DNA of 64,000 bases from Phlebopus portentosus (lineage: Eukaryota; Basidiomycota; Agaricomycetes; Boletales; Boletinellaceae). The notes beneath the pieces were generated by a model, which saw only the letters and a list, made by a program, of their open reading frames with translations, had not been told where the DNA came from and ran no database searches. Below are positions 10,897 through 23,733 of the stretch, in pieces; position 1 is the stretch's first letter; every line of letters begins with the position of its first letter. Both the position numbers and the translations under genes were made by a program. The DNA is taken from NCBI GenBank assembly GCA_037892935.1, contig JAYXKI010000005.1, positions 2,542,001-2,606,000 on the forward strand, in the 5' to 3' direction.

Positions 10897-13800
10897 ATGG
10901 CGAAGGCTCGGCGGTCGATGATAGAAAATAACTACAAAGTGACCGACTTCTTCGCTCAACAGCCGAACTCTTCTTGCCGCGCTCCGCCATCGTCAGCTCC
11001 GGTTTTGAGCAGTACCGCAAAGCAGCCAGGCAAACAAGAGCAGAGGAAAACTACCTTTCCACAGACTCAACCATCAGCCAAGTCATTCACCAGACCTCAA
11101 TCATCGCCTCTCCGATCCGTCAGAAAAGAGAACGCACCACCATTGACACTTCCTCCTCATTCAAGCATGCGCCCTCCGCCTCCGCCTGACCGCGAGATCG
11201 CCTACGTCTCTTCTTCCTCTGATGCCCCATCGCACATATCAATGTCTAGTAAATCCACGGTATCGGCTGACAATAGCGTTGTCGAAGTGGTACCTCCTTT
11301 CAAGCAGGATCGTCGACATCTTCAAACATACGGCATCGTCTCCTCCTCTTCTCCTCTTCCCACGCAAAGGAGACGCAGTCCTAGATTTCAGGCCTCAATC
11401 GGCCGACCGAACCGTGCAGGCAAACAAATTACTGCATCTCTGGCGCGAAAGCCTACAAGGAAGAGGAAAAAGCCAGAAGGTGTGCAGTCGGACGACGGGG
11501 ATGTGATCGATCTTGAGGCTATGGAGGAGGTTATAGTCGTGTCTACAAAGCCGGCGCGTATTGACGTAAGTCGATGCCTTTGTCCTTCCTGGTAGTCAAA
11601 CTCATACTCTTTCAGCTCGTGACACCTGAGCCTTCTGTCCACTCGCGACCATCAGTTCCACGAAAGCGCGCGTGCCTAAATTCTGGCGGCTCACCGAACA
11701 TGCCTTCGAATGTTGTGGAGGTCATACCATCGTCTCAATCAGATGAGCGAGAGCTGAATATACCCAAGGAATCTCGCAAGAATCTTCGAGACATAAAAGA
11801 GAGTGTTCGGGAATGGCAGCTGAGCTCGTCACAATCCAATGTTCTCCCGGAATCTAGTGATCCTTCTGATGGAAATGACGAGAAGTTCAGCATGGATGCG
11901 GACGATCTCGACTTGGTGTATCCTCTGAGCTCGCCCGGACAACGGGAAAGGTCAGCGACTCCGGTATCTTCAAGCAAGGTCTCGTTGCAGAAGACACCGC
12001 AAAAGAATTCGCATCTACAAATGCCCACAAAGACCTCATCGATTCGGAGGTCTAATGTCTCAGTCGGCGGGGAGCAATTCCAGATACCATCCGGTTCCAA
12101 GTCGCCTTCACCGATGCTGGGGTCAACAGCTTCTTCCCTTACGAAGGTGGCGACACCCGTGAAGGAGTCTTCTCGCAAGAAGAGTGAGACGACGAGAAGT
12201 TCGCCAGGCAAGACTCCTCATATAGACAGAGTTGTTTCTCCTGACACATCCTTTCCATGCAAAGTAGGGGCGGCAGTGGATATAGACGTCCTACTTCTCA
12301 GTCAGAAAGAGAAGGCTGAGGCCATTATTGAGCGCATCAAAGCAGATGCTCGGGCTAAAGCAATGGCCATGCCAGATGAAGATTCGATCGTCCTTGGTTC
12401 CTTGGATGACAGCGACAGCGAGCTTGGTAGTCCTACGAATATTTTCTCGGAACTCACAAAGGATAGGAAGTACGCATTTCATATCTCTTCTCTACGTGAT
12501 TCTACTCTGACACCATGAATATCAGCCCTTGCAAGACAACAGGGAAATCCGCAACTTCAAAGACATCTGATGGAGCTCTTGATGATGGCCATAACTCTCG
12601 ACTCACGGACATTGACGAGCTAGGGGATCAGATGAATCTTAAGAGGTGTTCACGAAGGACGAGTCGACGATCAGCGTCACCATCATGTTCTTCATCGACC
12701 GCTACGAGTACTCGTAGAGCGCCAACTAATTTGCCAACTACGTTTACGAGTTCTACCAATACGCTTTTAAGGAAGCGGGTCAATCCGTTTGCGAAGCTGC
12801 TTAAAGAAAAGGCCCGCCGGGATAGGTACACGAAGATCATCTTGAGCCCGGAATTAGAAGACGACGTTAATCTTTTTGATGCTGCGGAAGGATTTACGAA
12901 CGGCGCTTCTGGACCAGGTTCGCAGCTACGCCGAGAGAATAGCGATGAAGGTGACTTCGAGATGGTGGTTCGCAAAGCTGACAAACGCAAGCTGTTCGGT
13001 GAAGAGGACAATGGCGTAGTCGGAAAGATTCTTGAGGACGATTGTAAGGATAGAGGTAAGGGCAACGCCGTAGCCGCGAAGCTCGGAGTTCCTTTCTGGG
13101 TAGCTCTTTCGGAAGAAGCAAAGCGAGTTAATCTTTCCGTGGTCGGTCTCCCACGGCTCGAAATTAACCTTGCAGACCCTTCCTTGAAATTGCTTCAAGA
13201 GCTTGTTGATTTGGCAGGTCAGTGCCTGCGTCTAAGTCGATACTCTCAATATTCACTACTTTACAGATATCGATGGGGCTGCCGTTATTTTGCAATCAGG
13301 CTTGATCAGCTTTGAGGATGCTGGCCTTATGGAATGGCTATTTGAAGTTGCCATCTGCACTAGCGGAAGCCTGGCGATTTCAGCTCACGCTGTCCTGAAG
13401 CACATTTGCGAGTCTCGATCTCAGGAGAGTCGGGCGGTTGTCATCTCCATCAGCCCTGTTCTGAAGGCTTTAGCAAAGCTCGGTGCGAGACGGGATTTTC
13501 TGGATGCTCTTCACCTAGAGACAGCGTCTTGTGATCGGTTAGCTCTTCCTGATGTTCTGCGTTCTGAGGCGCTTTGGAGGCTTTCCGAAATTGTCCTGAG
13601 CCTCGCCTCAGAAGACCTATTACATGCCGAAGACGTCCCAGTTTACTTTGCGCTACTTGTCGCAATCGGAATGGATATCAAGACAGACATCAATCTGAGG
13701 CTCAGTATCAAACGCTCTCTCAACTGTCTCATCAATGCATATTGCGGAGATTTCTTTGCTGAAAGGGGGAAAATAGTAAGTTTGGAATCTTTGTTCTCAA

Positions 13801-14564
13801 TCAGTCGCTCAAAAGTGAAATCGCTATACCAGGAGGTGGAGATCTGCTCAAAAATCATTGCTCTCACTTCTGATCTGAGCGCGGCGAATAAAGAGTACCT
13901 TCTGTCGTTTGTCGACAGCGATAATCCTGTTTCAAGACGTGTCGGACAATGGGTAGCTTTTGCCATGCTAACCGGCGATTATGGTGCACGATTGGTAGGC
14001 AAATCATCACGACCCGTCAAACTTTTTCTTATGTCTTTCGTCCTAGGCAAGAGAATTTGTCGCTGGCGCTCCCTCGCTCGCAGATGTGATTGCTCTCCTC
14101 GATACCCGTTTGGACTCTGGCTTGCGTTCCGACCATTTCAATATTAGCCGCAACTCGGGACATTTCGATTCCTTAGACTATGCTGCGCTAGGACATCATG
14201 TTGAGGTCCTGGGTCGCGTGCTGATGAATATTCCTCAGTACGTACTGTCCGAGAAGGCAGAAGCTCGTGCAGCACGAGATAGTGAAGATTCTCCACGGCG
14301 CCGTGGTAGGGTGTTGTCTAAGTTGGAGATTATCAAAGGGTTACTTGAGCGACTAGGTAACAATATCGGTATGAGTCTTTGCTGGCCATCCGTAAGGAAA
14401 TACTCACTGTTCTCTGTATAGCTGATACGCGTGCTGCTCATCTGGACCGGTCGGAGACCAAAGCAGTGATCCAACAATTAGCGATGCGGATCGACTACCA
14501 ACGCAAGGCTGCGTACAAAAAACCCAAAATCAATAACTTCTTTAGACGCACGTCTGCTATGTGA
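10897..14564 (+). CDS. large nuclear scaffold-like protein, possibly CANIN-domain (Nse6/SLF2 type)
   Basis: Seven exons (10897-11565, 11616-12469, 12526-13217, 13267-13775, 13833-13994, 14047-14368, 14422-14564) sum to 3,351 nt, 1,116 residues. Residues 1-500 are low-complexity and rich in Ser/Pro/Lys, with hydrophobic-acidic patches (DVIDLEAMEEVIVV; VVEVIPSSQSDE) resembling SUMO-interacting motifs. From about 590 a basic helical segment (NPFAKLLKEKARRDRYTK) leads into an alpha-helical C-terminal half. The N-terminus has NYKVTDFFAQ and the C-terminus has KPKINNFFRR, both PCNA-box-like. A helical domain after an LLKEK segment recalls the CANIN domain of Smc5/6-binding Nse6/SLF2 proteins; this is from memory and unproven. 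Gene structure is well supported; function is a guess in genome maintenance. Confidence 0.75.
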
Positions 14565-14656
14565 AGACTCTACTTGCGCTGCAACTTCGTTTCGGTTCAA
14601 CTGCCAATGCAAATGATAATTGTATGCGCTTCGAATTCTTTTCTCGGTGCATCCCT

Positions 14657-14706
14657 CACTTTTCTTTCTTTCTTTCTTTCTCTCTCTCTTTTTTTTTTTT
14701 TTTTTT
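14657..14706 (+). repeat. polypyrimidine tract (CTTT)n-(CT)n-T17
   Basis: Runs of CTTT, then CT, then about 17 T in the space between two tandem plus-strand genes. Such pyrimidine-rich stretches are common in fungal promoters upstream of housekeeping genes. It lies about 200 bases before the amidohydrolase start. Confidence 0.8.
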
Positions 14707-14908
14707 GACGTTTACCAGTAGTATTTCGGCCTCTGTATGATTGAATTGAACGCCTTCATGTAGATATTTGCAATTTCTGTAGAATTAGACAAATTCTGAA
14801 ATTTCGGCACTTTTGCTGTTCGCGTCAATACCGCGTAATGTCACAGAATGTCACTATGCTCTGCTCTCTCGCGCGACAGCAGTTGGTCCTGACGGCGTCG
14901 CGGCGACA

Positions 14909-17900
14909 ATGGAAAAGGTATCGCCCTGCGCTGTCGACGACGACTTACCGACTTGGCTTGTTCGACGCCGGGCGCGGCGCCACCGACCTCTGCCAATCTT
15001 GATTCTCTCACTTGCTGCACTTTTTGTCCTCGGTACTCACATTCACCTCGCCTCGTCTCGACAACATCGTGGCGTGCACATCCCCATCGATGCAGAACAG
15101 ATCCAAGCGCGCTGTAAAAACCTCAGATATAAGCCAGGACCCCCGCCAGATTTCAGAAAGAGAGCCGTCTCAGACCGATTTGTGCCGGGAACGAAGTCTG
15201 CTCTGATCAGGAACGCCACAATTTGGACTGGTCAAGCGGATGGCCAAGAAATAATCAAAGGAGATATTTTGCTCGACAAAGGACTTATACAAGCTATTGG
15301 TCGTATCAACTACGAAGACATCAACATCTTACATGATGATTTGACGATTATCGACGCCAATGGAGCATGGGTATCGCCTGGGTGCGCACTCAATCTTATT
15401 TCATTTACACATACACGACAATTCCTGAATGGCGCGATTTTCACACAAAGTATAATCGACCTCCATTCGCATATCGGCGATGACCCAGCACCAGAGCTTT
15501 CCGGTGCTGAAGACGATAATTCTTTGAAGGGTGTTGTGCAGCCTTGGCTGCGAGCTCTCGATGGTTTGAATACGCACGACGATGCTTACCACTTGTCCAT
15601 CTCCGGTGGAACAACAACTTCGTTGGTCCTCCCTGGATCCGCTAATGGAATTGGTCTGTCTTACCCTCTCAAGCTCTATCTGCACTTCTCATTCTTGTTG
15701 CTAGGTGGTCAGGGCTTCGTTATCAAGTTGCGTGACACCTTGGAACGTACGCCGACGTCTAGGCTTCTTGAAGCTCCGTTCACGTTGAATAGCTCGAATT
15801 CCATTGACTGGTCACTTCCTCCACGATGGAGGCAGATGAAGTATTTTTCATTCTCTTTCACTATCTCAAAATCGGGACTAATGGCCTATAAGACATGCCT
15901 GTGGGGAGAATCCACGTCGCGTGTACGGAAATACACGCATGGACAATATATGGGCCTTTCGTGAAATTTACGATAAAGCACGACAAATAAAGGAGAAACA
16001 GGATGAGTACTGTGCAAAGGTCTTAAGTGACAATTGGGAGGGGCTTGGTGCTTTCCCTGACGAGCTCCAATATGAGGCTCTAGTTGATGTTCTTCGCGGC
16101 CGAGTGAAGGTCCACGTGCATTGCTATGAAGCAGTCGATTTGGATGATATAGTCCGGGTAAGCTATCTATCGTTCGCGAGGATGTCCCTGTTCTGATGAC
16201 CTTATCAGCTGACAAACGAATTCAGGTTCCCCATTGCTGCTTTCCATCACGCTCACGAAACGTACCTCGTTCCTGACCTTATCAAAAAGGCCTACGGTAC
16301 ACATCCTGGTTCGGGTTCTAACCGTCATAGCGCTCACAATACTCACAGGTCATATACCCGGCTCTGCTTTGTTTGCCACTCAAGCCCGATACAAGCGTGA
16401 AGCTTACCGAGGATCCGAGTTCGCGCCACGTATTCTGGCCGAACATGGTATCTCAGTGGCTATGAAGGTATCTCTACGTTCGTAGTAGTAATGGTATTGT
16501 GCTAAACCAATTCACCATTAGAGCGATCGTATGTACTTCACGGGACAATGAAGCAGTGGTTAATACTGTTCTGTTCATAGATCCCATTCTTAACTCCCGT
16601 TATCTTCTGTATGAAGCTCAGCAAGCGCATTACTATGGCCTCTCGACCAATCTTGCACTCGCAGCAGTCACTACGACACCTGCCAAGTTGATGGGCCTCG
16701 ATCACCGTATTGGTTCCATCAAGGAAGGTTTTGACGCGGATATCGTGATTTGGGATTCCCATCCACTGGCGATTGGAGCAACACCTAAGCAGGTCTTCAT
16801 TGATGGAGTTGCTCAGCTTGAGCATCCAATCATCATTGAAAAGCCTGATAGCTTCCAAGAAGTGCCCAAGACGCCTAACTTCGACAAGGAAGCCGCCGAT
16901 GCAGTCAAGTTCGAAGGCTTGCCTCCGCTGACACCGAAGAAGTCGGCTTCCGACAAAGTGATCTTCTTAAACGTTAGGAAAGTGGTTCTGCGCACAGAGC
17001 AAGGAGGTCCGTTTGCGGAAGTCAGATCATTCCAAGCTCAAGGTGGTGCTCTTGGAATTTTCGTAGTGCAGGAAGGCAAGCCTGTATGCTCAGGCTTGCG
17101 GAACGCATGCGCGGCCTTTCTCGGGGCCCCGGAAACAAATATTATAGACCTCAAAGGGGGCGAAATTTCGCCTGGACTGCTTTCTTACGGAGCCCCTTTA
17201 GGAATCGAAGAAATTGAAGGGGAGAGTTCCACATCAGATGGATATGTATATGATCCATTATCGAAGGATGTTCCTCACATCGTTGGCGGCGATGGAACCG
17301 TGATCCATGCAGCAGACGGTCTACATTTTGCGACACGAGATGCTTAGTATGTTAATTGATTTCGCGATGGAATCACGTTCTTATATTATGATATAGTTTG
17401 GCCTATCGCGCAGGTGTAACAGTCGGCGTCAGTGCGCCCAAGACTCGTAGCTTCTTGTCAGGACTTGGCACAGCATTTAGTCTGGGTGCAGCTCATAAGC
17501 TGGAGATGGGCGCTCTTGTGCAAGAGACTACCGCACTTCACGTAACCATCGGGCATCTAGGATCTGCGCCTAGTATAAGTACTCAGATTGCAACGCTGCG
17601 TCGATTACTACTACAGGTTGGCGAGGGCGAGCTTGGATCATCATTCATGGACGTCGCAGACGTGCGTAATTTTTTCCCCTTCAATCAATCAACTTGATAG
17701 AAACGTCATTTCTCCAGGGAAAGCGTACACTCGTGATTGAAGCACAGAGCGCAGACCTTATCTCAACTTTATTGATGCTAAAGGAAGAAGTAGAGCGACA
17801 GACAAGCACAGCGATAAAAGTAACTGTCGTCGGAGGCGCCGAGGCCCATCTTCTTGCCGAGGAATTAGCCCAGGCTAAAGTCGGTGTTGTGCTCATACCG

Positions 17901-18378
17901 TCGCGGCCCTTCCCTTATACCTGGTCACATCGGAGAGTGTAGGTCGTTCTGGTGTATCTGCCTTCAGTCTTTGGGCTGATCCAGCCATGTCACTGCAGAT
18001 TGCCAGGGCCACCGTTATCTGAACACAGTGCGATATCCTTGTTACTCAGTCATAATGAAACGGTTGGCATTGGGATCGAGGAATCATGGAGTGCGCGAAA
18101 TACGCGTTTCGATGCAGCCTGGGCACGTCTAATTTGATAACTTCTGATAGCGTGAAAGCGTGTTTACCTTTTCATAGGCTGCCTTGGAGGCTGTTGGAGA
18201 TATCTCGGAAGCTGAAGCCCTTGCACTCGCTTCCAGCAATCTTGAGAAGTTACTCGGTCTTGATGTCGACGCGGATTTGGCAGACCTGGTTGCCACGGAA
18301 GCAGGTGGCATTTTTGACTTTGAGAGCAAGGTCGTGGGTATCATATCTCCCAGGAAAGGAGCCGTTGACCTTTTCTGA
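14909..18378 (+). CDS. membrane-anchored amidohydrolase (metal-dependent hydrolase, composite domain)
   Basis: Twelve exons: 14909-15381, 15451-15653, 15705-15840, 15893-16157, 16209-16296, 16349-16467, 16522-16528, 16581-17346, 17397-17661, 17718-17938, 17999-18122, 18178-18378; total 2,868 nt, 955 residues. One transmembrane helix at residues 28-47 follows an Arg-rich cytosolic N-terminus. The amidohydrolase metal site appears as DLHSHIGD after the second junction; further conserved blocks are KHACGENPRRVYGNTRMD, VHVHCYEAVD, AAFHHAHETY and, across the 7-nt exon, MKSDHPILNSRYL. The family turns over cyclic C-N bonds; fungal members are often annotated as N-acetylglucosamine-6-phosphate deacetylase-like, but the substrate is unknown. 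The C-terminal half (from about 620) repeats a weaker composite-domain fold. Intron 11 appears to use a GC donor. Confidence 0.88.
16522..16528 (+). other. 7-nt microexon of the amidohydrolase gene
   Basis: The bases AGCGATC lie between a 54-nt intron (16468-16521) and a 52-nt intron (16529-16580), both GT-AG. They supply Ser-Asp and the first base of His in the conserved SDHP block. Without this exon the reading frame and the block are both lost. Confidence 0.85.
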
Positions 18379-19017
18379 TGAGTGGTTGGTTCATACTTTG
18401 TTATTGCTGTCCATCTCCTTATAAAATATATAAAAATTGAATACGGCCAATTTAAACCGAGAATATTATACTTCAAGTTTGTCTCCTGCATGCACAGTAA
18501 TAAGGGAACGGCAAATCAGATTAACAACATTAGTATTTCCGTAGTAGAATGCAGAGTAATGTTGTACAATGGATGAGGGAAGCATGTCTAGCAATCAATG
18601 CAAGAATAACAGTGAAACGAGATAATGAGTGTTTTGTTTTTTTCGGGAAACAATTGCACGGAAATGTAGCTATGGTAATGGAATGTATGCCAAAAGCGCG
18701 AGATTTGGCTAGAAGATAGGTATGCGTCATATTTGCACGTGTAGGAAAGCGCCGGGACCCGCAAGTTGGTAACCAATAGAAAAATGGAAAGTAGAAATTG
18801 TATACTATGAATGGTGTCACTGCGTTTCGGTAACAATGCTATAGCTGCTGTGATGATGGATGAGTAGTTGACAGAATGCTGAGAGTCATGTACAATACGA
18901 ATGCTGGGCAAAGGGTGGCGCGTGTGCGGGGATTGTTCACCAAACAGGTCCGTAAGCGTATGATAGCAGAGGTCGAGAAGAGACTAGGAAGCACGAATGG
19001 AAAAACGAAACAGGTGT
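18379..19017. other. convergent intergenic region, 3' flanks
   Basis: Lies between the stop codons of the amidohydrolase (+) and the TRP-like channel (-). A/T-rich and non-coding; presumably holds both polyadenylation regions. Confidence 0.6.
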
Positions 19018-21979
19018 TCATGTCTTAGGAGGCGATCCTCTTCTATCGTCACAAAGGCTTTCTTCTGCACTCTCCGACATACGGGGAAGGGCTACGCTTG
19101 GAACCCAAGTCTCCATCTTGCTCCCCTTTCTCGAATGTGATTGCGACTGCGACTGGGGCGTGGAGGGTGCAGATGAAGTGGACGGCAATTCTGAAGTCCC
19201 AAGCTCGTCGACTAATCGCTCAAATCCAAGTCCTTCATATTTTGGACTACGAGGTAGCTCTCGCCCGAACGTGGTCTCCGTACTTGATGAAGCAGCGCCA
19301 AACGAGTCAAACGTCGTGCCCGTGCTCGGCATCTGGCTGCTTGCATACGACACTCGAAAATCCGAGTTTCGCTGGAACATCTTATTCGACGAAGCGGTCG
19401 TAGGAGTAATAGACGGACATGGAGAGTTCATTGTAGTGTCGAACGGTTGATGTTGATCAGGTGTTGGGTTACTGGGGCGCTCATCATAAAAAGAGGCGGC
19501 TCCGGCACCGCCGCGTAACCGCGAAGCACCAAGTTCAGCGGTAGTACTATCTGCCTCTTTGTCCTTCTCATCTATAACCGAGTTATTCGCCGACCCCCTT
19601 GCACTTCCCGGCGCAGATGTACGTCCCCAATGCCCAAGCCTCAACGTCGACCCTAAGCGCGTACCTAAGCGCGCAGATAAATGCTCGCGCCAAAGCGCCC
19701 ATAGACTAAAGTTAACAATAATGTTAAAGAACATCAGGATAACACATAGACTCGCAACGACGGCTGCTGCGATGCCAACTCCCACTCTCGGAATCGCTGC
19801 TACCTCGAAACTCTCCACGAACGCAAACGTCAGTGCAGTAATTAGGATCCTTCCAATGGAAAGCGTTGACGCAAGGATATCCGCGCCACGGGTAGGGTGC
19901 GGTTTGAAGACGATAATGGAGATGAATAGGAAGATCTCGATAATGAGAATGAGAATGAGCTGTACGAGACCCGAGGCATAGCCGAACGCCGTCACGATAG
20001 CCTTGATGAACAGCACAGTAACTGGAATAGTGAAAAACCACCACCGTGGCGGCCGATAGGCTGCGTAGAAAACCCCGAAGGATACGCGGTGTTGAAGCTC
20101 TTCATACAAGGCATCCGGACGTGATCGCCTCGCAAGCCGGATTGTGAGGAAGGATGGATAAAGTACATAAAATAGGATAACGAGGAAGGTGAGGACGGAG
20201 AAGAGCGTTGCGAGCCAAGAGTCTTTTAGAGTCCATTGGTGCATGGAGAAGATCATGATAGGAAGAAATACAATGAGGATCTATCGTGACGTCAACATCA
20301 GAACGACAATCGGTGAAGCACTAAGTTTACTCACGAGTCTAAGCGCCCATGACTTGCAAAATCCAGCATAGCCCTGCTTCCACTCCTCTAATTTCCCGGC
20401 ATCTCGGCCTCGCTTCTCCTTCCTCTTTGTGACGAAGAATAAAAACAGCCATCCCATTCCAAAGACAAACAGTACAATTGCGACCAACATGAGCAGAGTG
20501 AAGAATATGCTCATGAACGCATTCGCAGTGCTGATACCTAGCGAGTTGACGTACACTGGAATACCCGCGTTAAGGACGTTTGATTCTGTTACCGTCACCG
20601 TCGTATCCCTCCTCAGAAGCTCGTTCAACTCCGAAGTACCGTTAGCAATAAGTTGCTGGTGGGCAGCAATCTTTTGCTGGAGGTTCTTGATTGCTTCAAG
20701 TGTCTCGGCAGTCGTGACTGTCGCGACGTTGTACGGACTGAGCTTCCTATTCACAAGCTCGACACCATCACCACCGGTAGCGTCGCTCATGTCACCACCA
20801 GTATGATGTCGCATGTTATCAATTGCATTCTGCATGGAGCTCTCCTCGGTTGAGCCGAAAAGGCCAAGAGCCCAGCTGAAGTTCGTCGCGAACGCGCGGT
20901 ATAGCACGGGATAATTAAGGTCGAGAAGTGCGCTTGCCACGATTGTCTGAAATAGCAGCATTAGGTCGATGAGGCGTTGCGGTGCCAGTGACGGTGAAGA
21001 TAGTAATGTTGAAAGAAGGGCTGAGACGAAAGCGAATATTGCAAGACATCCGGTTACCCATTCGACCGCCAATTGTCGCGTCGACCATCCGTTCGATAGC
21101 GTTGATTGCACACACGCCTTGACCTCACCGGTATCCACTCGAGTAAGTGTCAACTGTGCAAACGCCTCCAGATCCGGGATCTTATATGCTATTCCCGATA
21201 TCCTGTTCGCAAGATCAAGGCCCAGAGACTTGATTGAGATAGTTTCGCTGCCAATAAAATTATAGGTCGGCAGTGGGCAAAGTGCTCCGTTGAGCAAGCT
21301 GCATAAATCCAGTGTGATGTTTATGCTATGGGTGCCATATACGTTTAGCATCAGGTTCGCCGTTACGTTCACGTTCTCCTCGACGGAAGCAGCAGAGATG
21401 TTGAAGAATACGGATTCGTTCTTGACAAAATACATGACGTCGAATTGCTGAACGAGAATGAGTTGTGGTGGCTCGCAGTACGATACCGAAGAGGTAACTG
21501 TATATGGATAAAATAAAGTGAATAAGAGTAAGTAATCAGTCAAAGATATACGGGGAAAGAGAATTTGAGAAGCTGAGAGCGCCGATCGAAACTGAATTCG
21601 AGTTTACGACAAAAATAGGATCATGCCGATCGGCGCGCGCGCAGGGTTAAACGCGACCGACGGTTAATGTACACCGTCCATTACACTCCGTAACAGAGAA
21701 AGTGACAGTACCCACAGACCCACTGCCAGCTCAGCTAGAGCGCGCAGTCGCAGGGCAGTATCGGGATGCACGGGTGCTATTCGCTGCTGTGCATGAAGAT
21801 CTCCGCAGCGCCGCGCTATTCTTCCCCATCCGTCCGTCCTCCTCGGCCATCTACTACAAATTGAAAGAATGTTACTCACATAGGACCTCCTCTTTCGCAT
21901 CGACGAGCGAAGTGCACGCAAAGCAGGCGAACGCAATAGCGGCATATCGTTGTAACCTGGCGGCGACGGGGAACAGCAT
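19018..21979 (-). CDS. TRP-like channel with ML-type lumenal domain (fungal Flc/Pkd2-type)
   Basis: Three exons (21979-21880, 21497-20335, 20280-19018) sum to 2,526 nt, 841 residues. Residues 1-28 are a signal peptide (hydrophobic AAIAFACFACTSLVDA). The next 150 or so residues form a cysteine-bearing lumenal domain with many N-glycosylation sites (for example NITLDLC), typical of the ML-like domain. A long multi-pass membrane region follows; clear helices include GCLAIFAFVSALLSTLL, SIFFTLLMLVAIVLFVFGM, LVQLILILIIEIFLFISIIV and GIAAAVVASLCVILMFFNII. About 200 residues of Ser/Thr/Pro-rich cytosolic tail close the protein. The family acts in ER/vacuole/plasma-membrane calcium or FAD transport and wall integrity in yeasts. 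The first intron is long for this genome (382 nt); the rest is compact. Confidence 0.88.
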
Positions 21980-23733
21980 TTCAGTGGGAGACTAGGCCAG
22001 CAGTCCGTCAGTCAGAAACGAAGATCTAGAGAATTAGAATCCGGATAGAAAACAAAGAAGCAAGGAGAAGGAGAGTAAGGAGAGAGATGATAGTGGTAGA
22101 TGAGAGAGAAGAACGAGAGGCCCGTCCTTTTGTGCTTTGGTGTTGAGCACTGTTGTTGACGGGACAATTGAGAGGAGACGGATAGTCGAAATGGTGGTCG
22201 AAATAATGAATGACCGGCGATCTTTGTCCAGAAAAGGCAGGTGATGTTTTTTTATTTCCGCGCTGGCTTGTACTTTGTCAATTTATATAGTCCCGCGCGC
22301 TCAATCTCGGCCGTGCCGTCGTAGCTGCTGTTCTGCCTGGATGGAGGATGCAGGTGGCAATGGCGAGGATTCAAGGTGCGAAAGAGAGGGACGATAATGA
22401 CACACAGCAGCGTAGTGAGACTGGATTATTTATTTTATTTTACTTCAAGCAAGTCCCCTTGACGCAGCATGTCTGTTCCCACGCCACCCTTCCGGTCCCC
22501 ACTCTTGCACGCACGTACATAAAGTACTCGTAATTAAACACAAACGTACTGTACATACACTCACTCGTCACTTCTTCATGTTGTGTTGTGTTGTTTGCAC
22601 CCGCAATCAGTCCTCTTTATTTTTCTGTCATTTTATTTTTATTTGTATACGTCTGCGTCGGAGACTGTCGGGCGCTGACTAACCTCAGATACCTCATGCC
22701 GTTTTTGTTTGACACACGTGTCGTCCCTTTTTTGCGTGTTCACCCAATGTTTCAATGTTCATGGCGTCCGCCTCTCACATCAAGCTGCGCCTTTCTGATT
22801 TCAGGACACGCTTTATCCACGCTCTCTCCTTGCTTTCCCCATCTATTGTATATAACAAGGAGGTATCAAGACTTCTGCACTACTTCAACATTGCCAATCT
22901 CGGCTTGGAACCTTTCCTCGTCAAGGACGATATCTGTTCTGAAAGATTTTTCATCAACTTGAATACGGTTAACGAGTGCACGCTCCTTATCCCGCGACAG
23001 AACCTACTTACCAGATATCAGGAGGAAGCAAAACTTACTGGAACCGCCTCAACTCGGTGCTAATCCTCTATTCTTAGCTCAGCTCCGTCAGCACCGCCTC
23101 TTCAACGTCTCTCGCGGCTCCTACCCGTCCTGCACAATGAGGACTCCACATGGTATCTGCATCTCGCCGATGAACACCATCCGTCGTATGACTTCGATCA
23201 GGATCTTGTCTGCTAGGTTATTCTACGACCTGGTATACTCACAGGATATACTGCTTTCTTCACAGCTGTTGCGGGAATATCAATCCATTCAATGGGTCTA
23301 TATTCTCAGTCTTTATAGTGACTACATTTTGCGAGCCAAATACCGGATATCTCGGGATTTCTCCATTTCTGATTGCAGACGCTCCTAATTATTATCAATC
23401 GGGCCAGCAAAACTTATTCCATGAAATCTCCTGCACATCTCTCACTCTCACTCTCGCGCTCCCTTCTGCTTCTTGACTTACCTCGATCCATTAGAGAATT
23501 TCCTGGGGGCCTATGAATGTATACCGTATACACTGAAGTCTTTGATCGGAGATGCTCAAAGTCAGTTTCACACACTCCTGGTTGCTCATTCGTGAGCCAA
23601 TATGTGTGAAGAAGAATATCTTAATCAGGGTTAAAGCATACGGTCCCACTTCTCTCCATAAGAATTCTTTGGTTCAAAGGAACGACTCATTTCAATTCTT
23701 CCTACTCACAATACTCCCGCTGTTCAACGTCGA
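21980..23733. other. gene-poor region upstream of the channel gene
   Basis: Includes the 5' flank of the channel gene. An open frame at 22755-23063 (+, 102 codons) has a protein-like composition (SLLSPSIVYNKEVSRLLHYF and onward) but I could not join it to other exons and recognise no family, so I do not call a gene. Confidence 0.4.

Noticed and set aside
13776..13832. Treating the 57-nt in-frame segment of the scaffold gene as coding
   Set aside because: It begins GTAAGT and ends CCAG with normal intron length; the reading frame is open either way, but splice signals favour an intron.
22755..23063. 102-codon plus-strand ORF with protein-like composition
   Set aside because: No family resemblance, no phased neighbouring exon, and no support beyond openness; mentioned only in the region note.
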